This document shows positions 1-4,982 of a stretch of 8,202 nt of DNA, piece after piece; the stretch's first letter is position 1, and each line of letters opens with the position of its first letter. This stretch comes from Sulfurihydrogenibium yellowstonense SS-5 (GTDB lineage Bacteria > Aquificota > Aquificia > Aquificales > Hydrogenothermaceae). The position numbers and the translations under genes are program-made. The notes beneath the pieces are model-generated. The model worked only from the letters and a program-made list of their open reading frames with translations, did no database searches and was not told the DNA's origin. The stretch spans positions 1 to 8,202 of the forward strand of contig NZ_ABZS01000066.1 in the NCBI RefSeq assembly GCF_000173615.1. The letters are read 5' to 3'.

Positions 1-558
1 AGCTTTTTCCGGTTTATTATCTTCTAAATAAATTCTTATCTTTTTCATAGAATCTGTCATCTTTTTCATGTAATCTTCAAACTCTAAATTACTTCTGCCA
101 ACAGGGTCTTCTAAATTTACTAAACTGAAAGATGGATAATTATACATAATTTTGGTTGTAATCTGTTGCTTTTGATGACATTGAGCACAAGATTTTCCGA
201 CGATATCAGCATTTAGTTTTACCTTATCAAAATTTTTCTCTTTAACAGCATTCACAAGCTGGTCTATCTCAGATTTCTTCAAGACTTTATCATACTCTGG
301 AACAAGCTTTCCGATGTTAAGATAATTTTCTCTCAAAATATTTGCCCATTTTAAAGCATTATTCCAATCATTTTCTTGAATGTTTACAAACATGCCTGTA
401 AAAGCTGTAGACATTGCATACATAGAGTTTAAAAATTCAAACTTGTTAGAATTAGGTGGATAGTATTTACTTAGTGTTTGAGGTGGTTTTTCTAACTTTA
501 TTTCTTGAGCAAAAGCCACTGATGCTAAAACTAAGGTTGAAATGATTACCTTTTTCAT
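1..558 (-). CDS. Exported c-type cytochrome (CxxCH) protein, 3' end cut by window edge
   Basis: An open frame reads from an ATG at 558 to the left edge with no stop, giving 186 residues of a longer protein. Residues 1-17 form a Sec signal peptide: two lysines, a hydrophobic core and a cleavage site after AFA, so the mature protein should be periplasmic. A single heme c attachment motif, CAQCH, lies at residues 124-128. It follows two helical stretches (about 41-80 and 95-122), a layout that resembles a helical cytochrome c'-like fold with heme near the domain end. From residue 159 the sequence again starts with EF and lines up without gaps with residues 41-68, so a second domain may begin there. 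A purine-rich ribosome site (AAGGGGG) lies just upstream of the start, and a clear promoter precedes it. The likely role is periplasmic electron transfer or heme binding. The heme c call is firm, but I cannot name the family. Confidence 0.8.
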   Translation of the reverse strand, partial: MKKVIISTLVLASVAFAQEIKLEKPPQTLSKYYPPNSNKFEFLNSMYAMSTAFTGMFVNIQENDWNNALKWANILRENYLNIGKLVPEYDKVLKKSEIDQLVNAVKEKNFDKVKLNADIVGKSCAQCHQKQQITTKIMYNYPSFSLVNLEDPVGRSNLEFEDYMKKMTDSMKKIRIYLEDNKPEKA

Positions 559-598
559 AGCAGGCCCCCTTTTAAAAGTTTTTTAGCCTTATGTTATA

Positions 599-627
599 AT
601 GATAATTGTAGTTAGCAAAAATTTCAA
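599..627 (-). promoter_or_regulatory. Sigma-70-type promoter of the cytochrome gene
   Basis: Read on the minus strand, TTGAAA (622-627) and TATCAT (599-604) are separated by exactly 17 bases. Each hexamer matches the housekeeping consensus at 5 of 6 positions. Transcription would start near 590-593, leaving a leader of about 33 nt with the ribosome site just before the ATG at 558. Predicted from sequence only. Confidence 0.6.
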
Positions 628-640
628 ATAAATGACAAAA

Positions 641-678
641 TTCATATTTTAGCAATTTGTAGAATAAGATAATTATAT
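641..678 (+). promoter_or_regulatory. Possible weak promoter region of the FTR-cyclase pair
   Basis: Two overlapping imperfect hexamer pairs are visible: TTCATA (641-646) with TAAGAT (665-670), and TTAGCA (649-654) with TTATAT (673-678), both with 18-base spacers. Each hexamer matches consensus at only 4 of 6 positions in very AT-rich DNA, so this is weak support. A promoter is expected here because the two flanking genes are divergent. Confidence 0.25.
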
Positions 679-694
679 TGTTTTTTAAACAATT

Positions 695-700
695 AGGAGG
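695..700 (+). promoter_or_regulatory. Strong ribosome binding site of the FTR gene
   Basis: A perfect AGGAGG lies 5 nt before the ATG at 706. It fixes the FTR start and is the strongest ribosome site in the window, which suggests efficient translation of this gene compared with the cyclase after it. Confidence 0.85.
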
Positions 701-705
701 ATATC

Positions 706-1191
706 ATGTCAGAAATAAAGCCAGAAATTTTAGAAAAAATGATAAATTTTGCAAAAAACTTTGCTGAAAAATCAGGTACTGTGCCAAATCCTAATGAAGA
801 AGTAAGAATGGCTGTAATTCAAGGATTGGCAGCTCATGTCCAGGAGCTTGGAAAGCCACTTTGCCCTTGTAATTTTTATCCAAATAAAGAAGAGGAAGTT
901 AAAAAAAGAAGATGGATTTGTGCTTGTGATGAGATGCAAATATTTAAATACTGCCATTGCCTTTTATTTACAACGCAGGAAGGACTTCCTATAACAGAAT
1001 ACTTGCCAGAATGGCATGAAGGCAGACAGATTTACGGTCTTGTAAAAGACCCAACTCCGGATAAAGGAAGAGCTTTATCTAAGGTAGAGAATATCATTGA
1101 AAATCTAAAAGAATATGTCAAAGAGCATGGATTAGACATTCCGGAGGAAGAAATTGTAAAGTTTGCCCAAGAAACGGCGAAAAAGAAGTAA
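706..1191 (+). CDS. ftrB: Ferredoxin:thioredoxin reductase catalytic (beta) chain
   Basis: The 161-residue protein carries the complete signature of the FTR catalytic chain: CPC (53-55), CAC (72-74) and CHC (83-85). These spacings equal those of the Synechocystis enzyme (Cys55/57, 74/76, 85/87), shifted by two. By that alignment Cys53, 72, 74 and 83 bind the [4Fe-4S] cluster, Cys55 and Cys85 form the redox-active disulfide, and His84 is the conserved neighbour. The enzyme passes electrons from ferredoxin through the cluster to thioredoxin-like disulfides in the cytoplasm. The ATG is well supported by AGGAGG at 695-700. The chain is about 45 residues longer than the cyanobacterial protein (roughly 115 aa) because of a charged helical C-terminal tail (about 122-161). 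No variable-chain or thioredoxin gene is adjacent. The symbol is also written ftrC in cyanobacteria. The downstream GGDEF gene is probably co-transcribed. Confidence 0.93.
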   Translation: MSEIKPEILEKMINFAKNFAEKSGTVPNPNEEVRMAVIQGLAAHVQELGKPLCPCNFYPNKEEEVKKRRWICACDEMQIFKYCHCLLFTTQEGLPITEYLPEWHEGRQIYGLVKDPTPDKGRALSKVENIIENLKEYVKEHGLDIPEEEIVKFAQETAKKK

Positions 1192-1219
1192 ATAGAATAA
1201 ATTTTTGGAAAAATTAAAA

Positions 1220-2254
1220 ATGGTTTGCAAGATAGAAGAAAAAATCAATGAAAAAGGAAATTTAGACAAAAAAAATTTAGAATTAATTTATGAGATTGTA
1301 CGTAGACAATTGAAGTTTATGATCAAATATAACATTCTGATGATACCTAAAAACTTCTCCATTTTATTTAGAATTTTCTGTAATATTGTTGAAAACAATA
1401 GAAATGTATCTGAAAGAGAAATATTAGCTATGTATAAAGCTGATTTAAACGATTTAGAGATGGGTCGGTTGGATGAAAAACTTTTAGAATTTGAAGCAAG
1501 AAAAGATATTGCAGACAAATTGGAATTAATAGCTGAAGAAATAGATGAAAAAATTCTTCAAATTCTTGAGGTAATGAACTTACATCAAGAAAACATAGCA
1601 AAACATGAGAATATTATAAAAGAAAATGAAGATTCAAAATTTTTAACTATTTTAGAGCATTTAAAAATACTAAAACGGCAAAATGATATCTTAATGTCTA
1701 AACTTGAAGAATATCATAAAGAGATAATAAGATTAAATGTAGAGCTTAAAGTTGTAAAACAGGAAGCAACTTTGGATTTTCTTACAGGTCTTACAAATAG
1801 AAGAAGTTTTGATAGAGCTTTAAATGATTTAATTAAAGATTTTAACGAGAAAAAAATTCCTTTTACACTTATTTTATTGGACTTAGATAATTTTAAACAA
1901 ATTAATGATAAATTTGGACATCCGGCAGGAGATTTAGTTTTAAAAGAAGTTTCAAATTTACTACGTACTTATTTAAGAGCAAATACAATAATAGGAAGGC
2001 TCGGTGGGGAAGAATTTGGAATTATATTGCCAAATGTCACTTTAGAAAATGGTAAAAATGTAGCTGAAATAATAAGAAATGTAATTGAAAATCATGAGAT
2101 TAAGTATGATGGGAACGTTATAAGAATCTCTGCAAGTTTAGGAGTTGCTCAAGTTAAAGAAGGTGATACAATTGATACTATTTATAGAAGAGTTGATGAG
2201 GCACTATATCAAGCAAAGAGAGATGGAAAAAATAAGGTAGTTGTTGCTGAGTAA
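1220..2254 (+). CDS. GGDEF-domain diguanylate cyclase
   Basis: This protein should make cyclic di-GMP from two GTP. Numbering from the ATG at 1220 (344 aa), residues 1-75 form a helical N-terminal region with a PKNF..LFRIFC segment. Residues 90-185 are a long charged helix, likely coiled coil, leading into the catalytic domain (about 184-344), which opens with DFLTGLTNRR. Catalytic residues are intact: metal-binding Asp221 in LDLDNFK, Asn229, Asp238 in GHPAGD, and GGEEF at 262-266. The allosteric I-site, normally RxxD five residues before GGEEF, reads RANT (253-256), so its aspartate is missing and product inhibition may be lost. There is no membrane segment, so the protein is cytoplasmic. 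A TTG at 1205 could add five residues. I prefer the ATG because GGAA at 1207-1210 is the only ribosome-site-like sequence and suits it. It lies 28 bp after the FTR gene and is likely in the same transcript. Confidence 0.9.
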   Translation: MVCKIEEKINEKGNLDKKNLELIYEIVRRQLKFMIKYNILMIPKNFSILFRIFCNIVENNRNVSEREILAMYKADLNDLEMGRLDEKLLEFEARKDIADKLELIAEEIDEKILQILEVMNLHQENIAKHENIIKENEDSKFLTILEHLKILKRQNDILMSKLEEYHKEIIRLNVELKVVKQEATLDFLTGLTNRRSFDRALNDLIKDFNEKKIPFTLILLDLDNFKQINDKFGHPAGDLVLKEVSNLLRTYLRANTIIGRLGGEEFGIILPNVTLENGKNVAEIIRNVIENHEIKYDGNVIRISASLGVAQVKEGDTIDTIYRRVDEALYQAKRDGKNKVVVAE

Positions 2255-2287
2255 GTTTATTAGTATTTTTATTTTACTTATTACTCA
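2248..2287. terminator. Possible bidirectional AT-rich terminator between convergent genes
   Basis: The inverted repeat TGAGTAA (2248-2254) / TTACTCA (2281-2287) can be extended with TAAGT (2252-2256) / ACTTA (2276-2280) if a 3-nt bulge is allowed. The loop is T-rich. It covers the stop codons of both the cyclase and bioB. The stem is AT-rich and no clean T-run follows it, so this is a weak call resting mainly on position. Confidence 0.3.
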
Positions 2288-3275
2288 CACTAAAACTTGC
2301 ACCATTTTTAATAAGCTCTCTTCCTAATCTTCTTGCCATTTCTTCATCTTTACCCGGCTCTCTTCCTGCCCTTGTTAAATAACCACCTGCCATAAGACAG
2401 TTAGCAACCTCAAAAGCAACATCATGATAATCTTTTAAATTCAGCTCTCTACCACCACACAACCTAATCTCAGATTTTGGATTAAACAACCTAAACAAAG
2501 CAATAATTTTTAAGCATTTTAAAGGTGTTAGACCATGCTTATCTCCAAGAGGTGTTCCGGGAATTGGGATTAAAAAGTTTAATGGTATTGAATCTACTTT
2601 TAAATCTCTATAAGTCATTGCTAAATCTACGATGTCTTCGTCAGACTCTCCCATGCCAAAAATTCCACCGGTACATGTAGATAAACCAACCTTTTGAATC
2701 TTTTTAATCGTTTCATACCTTTCCTTCCAGGTATGAGTAGAGACAATCTTCGGAAAATATATTTCAGATGTTTCTAAATTATGATTTATCCTATCTACTC
2801 CGGCGTCTTTTAACTTAGCTAAATCTTCTTCGTCAATCGTTCCAAGCGAACAACAAACCTTTATTGGATAACTTTCTTTAATCTCCTTTACAGCATCTGC
2901 TATTTTATCCACTTCTTCCTTGGAAGCCCTCCTTCCACTAACAACTATACAATATCTATTAGCATTTATAGCAACAGCTTTTTCTGCACCTGCAAGCATT
3001 TCATCTTTATTAACTAATCCATAAGCATTGATAGGCGTTTTATAATGTGAGGATTGGGCACAAAATGAGCAATCTTCTGTGCAAGCTCCATTTTTAGCAT
3101 TTATCAGACTACAAAACTCCATCTGGTTTTTAAAAAAATACTCTCTAACTTTTGAAGCTTCTTCAACAAGCTCCATTACTAACTCATCAGGAATAGATAG
3201 AATCTGAAGTCCTTCTTCTTTTATAAGTTTTTCTCCGGATATTACTCTCTCTGCAAGATTATTCAAAATTTCCAT
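2274..3275 (-). CDS. bioB: Biotin synthase (radical SAM)
   Basis: BioB inserts sulfur into dethiobiotin, the last step of biotin synthesis. The 333-aa protein has the usual family length. The radical SAM motif CTEDCSFC gives Cys65, Cys69 and Cys72 for the [4Fe-4S] cluster. The ligands of the sulfur-donating [2Fe-2S] cluster are also recognisable: Cys109 (RYC), Cys141 (CCSLG), Cys201 (CTGG) and an Arg in RLCGGRE (Arg271). Other BioB blocks seen are NHNLET (164-169) and IPIPGTPL (236-243). The ATG at 3275 is preceded by a GAGAGG ribosome site. No other biotin gene is next to it: the cyclase is convergent and the upstream neighbour is an LptF-type permease 191 bp away. It has its own promoter, overlapped by a palindrome resembling the BirA operator, which suggests biotin-controlled expression. 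Confidence 0.96.
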   Translation of the reverse strand: MEILNNLAERVISGEKLIKEEGLQILSIPDELVMELVEEASKVREYFFKNQMEFCSLINAKNGACTEDCSFCAQSSHYKTPINAYGLVNKDEMLAGAEKAVAINANRYCIVVSGRRASKEEVDKIADAVKEIKESYPIKVCCSLGTIDEEDLAKLKDAGVDRINHNLETSEIYFPKIVSTHTWKERYETIKKIQKVGLSTCTGGIFGMGESDEDIVDLAMTYRDLKVDSIPLNFLIPIPGTPLGDKHGLTPLKCLKIIALFRLFNPKSEIRLCGGRELNLKDYHDVAFEVANCLMAGGYLTRAGREPGKDEEMARRLGRELIKNGASFSVSNK

Positions 3276-3284
3276 TATTCCCTC

Positions 3285-3316
3285 TCGTTAACCTAATTTT
3301 ACAGAAAAGTTTACAT
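3285..3316 (-). promoter_or_regulatory. Candidate BirA (biotin repressor) operator upstream of bioB
   Basis: On the plus strand TCGTTAACC (3285-3293) and AGTTTACAT (3308-3316) flank a 14-base spacer. The known bacterial BirA signal is TTGTAAACC, N14/15, GGTTTACAA. Each half matches 7 of 9 positions and the spacer length is correct. The site spans the bioB -10 element and the likely transcription start, just upstream of the ribosome site, which is a standard repressor position. Repression would occur when biotin is plentiful and requires a BirA with a DNA-binding domain elsewhere in the genome. Confidence 0.55.
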
Positions 3317-3336
3317 TAAAAAATATGACTTTTCAA
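3308..3336 (-). promoter_or_regulatory. bioB promoter
   Basis: On the minus strand TTGAAA (3331-3336, 5 of 6 consensus) and TAAACT (3308-3313, 4 of 6) are separated by 17 bases. Transcription would start near 3301-3303, about 26 nt before the bioB ATG. The -10 element lies inside the right half of a BirA-like palindrome. Confidence 0.55.
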
Positions 3337-3379
3337 GTTAATGTATAAATCATGTGAGACTGCTTGCAAAATCCACATC

Positions 3380-3411
3380 GTCATTCTTAGCAAAGCGAAG
3401 AATCTCATATT
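3380..3411. repeat. GTCATTCT-type interspersed repeat fragment with hairpin
   Basis: Between the permease and bioB, the plus strand holds GTCATTCTTAGCAAAGCG followed by AAGAATCTCAT. ATTCTT (3383-3388) and AAGAAT (3398-3403) form a small stem. The pattern resembles a short palindromic repeat that I recall from other bacterial genomes, and it is related to the longer element at 7751-7841. The stem is not followed by a T-run in the minus direction, so it is not an obvious terminator for the operon that ends at 3467. Confidence 0.45.
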
Positions 3412-3466
3412 TTTATTGAATTTCTCGCCCGACTTATCAGAAACTTAAAATCAACCTATGTTTGTA

Positions 3467-4477
3467 CTACTTTCTACCTTTTTCTTGAAGTTTATAAACT
3501 AAGTAAAAAATAGCTACCAACACAATTGGATAAACAAAAAATAATACAGGCACTTTCTCAATGATTTTTAAAAAGTAGTAGTTTAATACCATATAGCCAA
3601 TAGACAGGCTAACAGCAAAAGTTAAAAGTGTTTCTTTTGAACGATAAGTATTTATTCCTGATAAAAAACCAATAAATCCTAAAAACATAAAAGGTATTGC
3701 AAAATAAAATCTGTCAGCCAAAATTGATAAAGCTTTACTATCTTCTTCAACCGCAAGCCTTAATAAATCTTTTGTTTTAAAATCTTGCATAGAAATCTCT
3801 TTTATATAAGAAACATCTAAGCTAAATGTATATTTTTCGTATTTTATCGTGTCAAAAGATTTTCCGGATGGTAGCTGTATATAACCATCTTTTAAAATTA
3901 AGTTATTTGATATAAACATACCTTCTTTGGCTGTAATAAGATAGCCGCTAGAAGCGTTATAAATCAAGATATTATAAAAAGTGTTTTTTTCCTTCTTTTC
4001 AACGTATACAGAGACATTGTCGTTTATCTTAGAAAAGTTTTTTGGAGAAACATTTTCTAAAATGTAGCTTTTGACTTTATACGTTAAAAATTTATATCTT
4101 TCTCTGTTTGCCGATGGAACTATAACCGTAGAGAAGACAAACGCAATGATTACAAAAATAACGGTCATGATAAAAACAGGTTTTAAGAGCTGTTTTTTTG
4201 ATATGCCGGCAGAGTATACAGCGTAGATTTCATTTTTATCTCTTAAAGATATCCCAACAAGTAGCCAACTTATAAAAAAAGCAAAAAGAAGTTGATATTT
4301 TATAAAAGATATGTCTATCAAAAACAGCAGCTTTGAAAAGTCTATTATATTCATACTGTAGGCAAAAGATGGAAGATGTAAAAGCTGAGAAGATGTTATG
4401 ATCAGTGAAAATAGTCCGATAAGTAGCAGAAAGTTTTTAAAAAATAACTTTATCAGATACTTATCAAGTATTTTCAT
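3467..4477 (-). CDS. LptF/LptG-family (YjgP/YjgQ) lipopolysaccharide export permease
   Basis: This 336-aa inner-membrane protein has the family layout: three membrane helices at the N-terminus (about 14-34, 50-76, 102-122), a periplasmic beta-rich region (about 123-250) and three C-terminal helices (about 258-276, 284-303, 309-328). The cytoplasmic segment EIYAVYSAGISKKQLLKPV (83-101) matches the conserved coupling-helix region (E..A..AGIS...L..P) that contacts the ATPase LptB. The N-terminus MKILDKYLIK is also typical. With its partner permease and LptB it extracts lipopolysaccharide from the inner membrane and passes it to the periplasmic bridge. LptF and LptG cannot be told apart here, so no symbol is given. 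Its ATG directly follows the rimM stop, implying translational coupling. It is the last gene of the ribF cluster. Confidence 0.9.
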   Translation of the reverse strand: MKILDKYLIKLFFKNFLLLIGLFSLIITSSQLLHLPSFAYSMNIIDFSKLLFLIDISFIKYQLLFAFFISWLLVGISLRDKNEIYAVYSAGISKKQLLKPVFIMTVIFVIIAFVFSTVIVPSANRERYKFLTYKVKSYILENVSPKNFSKINDNVSVYVEKKEKNTFYNILIYNASSGYLITAKEGMFISNNLILKDGYIQLPSGKSFDTIKYEKYTFSLDVSYIKEISMQDFKTKDLLRLAVEEDSKALSILADRFYFAIPFMFLGFIGFLSGINTYRSKETLLTFAVSLSIGYMVLNYYFLKIIEKVPVLFFVYPIVLVAIFYLVYKLQEKGRK

Positions 4478-4978
4478 CTATAAGCTAAACCATCCTTCCG
4501 GCGGCGTTATTTGCATTTTGTTTTCTTCTACGTTTACATCTTTCACAAATTCATTAATAAACGGTAAGTGTCTTGTTTTTTCATCTGTGCATTTTATTAT
4601 CAAATACGCTTGGGATAATCTATCATCTATTTTTTCAACCTTTCCAATTAGTTTGTCATTATAATAAACATTCATTCCAATTAATTGAAATTCATAAAAC
4701 TCATCTTCTCCAAGTTTTGGTAGTAATTCTTCTGGTACGTAAATTAGCTTATGACTAATTTCTTTTGCTTTTTCCGGTGTGTCGTAGTTTTTGAATTTTA
4801 TCAAACCTTTTTTTCTGTCTATGGTTTCTATGTTCAAAGGTTGCAGCTCATTTTCTTCATCTTTAATGTATATCTCTTCTGGTAGATAAAAATTTTTAAC
4901 AAAAATCTCAAATTTTAAATTGCCTTTTACGCCATGGGTTCCGTGAATCTTTCCAATGGCTATAAGGTCTTTTTTCAT
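4478..4978 (-). CDS. rimM: Ribosome maturation factor RimM
   Basis: RimM binds ribosomal protein S19 in the 30S head and helps 16S rRNA maturation. The 166-aa form starting at the ATG at 4978 has both domains: the N-terminal barrel beginning IAIGKIHGTHGVKGNL (6-21) and the C-terminal PRC barrel (about 92-166) with DEFYEFQLIGMNVYYND, HLPFINEFV and PPEGW. Length is normal for the family. I choose this ATG because GAGG (plus-strand 4986-4989 as CCTC) lies 7 nt upstream, while an in-frame GTG at 4993 has no ribosome site and would add five residues that do not look conserved. The gene follows the TPR stop by 4 bp and abuts the permease start. In many bacteria rimM sits with rpsP, trmD and rplS; here it lies in a ribF/envelope cluster instead. 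Confidence 0.94.
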   Translation of the reverse strand: MKKDLIAIGKIHGTHGVKGNLKFEIFVKNFYLPEEIYIKDEENELQPLNIETIDRKKGLIKFKNYDTPEKAKEISHKLIYVPEELLPKLGEDEFYEFQLIGMNVYYNDKLIGKVEKIDDRLSQAYLIIKCTDEKTRHLPFINEFVKDVNVEENKMQITPPEGWFSL

Positions 4979-4982
4979 CTGC

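Noticed and set aside
569..578. Perfect 10-bp palindrome CTTTTAAAAG in the cytochrome leader, considered as an operator
   Set aside because: It is an A/T-run palindrome likely by chance in such AT-rich DNA, and it matches no regulator signal I know.
772..957. Minus-strand open frame of 61 codons inside the FTR gene
   Set aside because: It lies opposite a gene with a complete catalytic signature, has no ribosome site and no recognisable motif.
1288..1518. Minus-strand open frame of 76 codons inside the cyclase gene
   Set aside because: It is an antisense shadow of the cyclase's N-terminal helical region, with low complexity typical of AT-rich reverse frames.
3352..3378. Inverted repeat ATGTG/CACAT upstream of bioB, considered as a terminator or riboswitch stem
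   Set aside because: The stem is only 5 bp with a 17-nt loop, no T-run follows, and it lies upstream of the predicted bioB transcription start.
4398..4758. Two plus-strand open frames across the permease/rimM junction
   Set aside because: Both lie antisense to well supported genes and lack ribosome sites or protein-like features.
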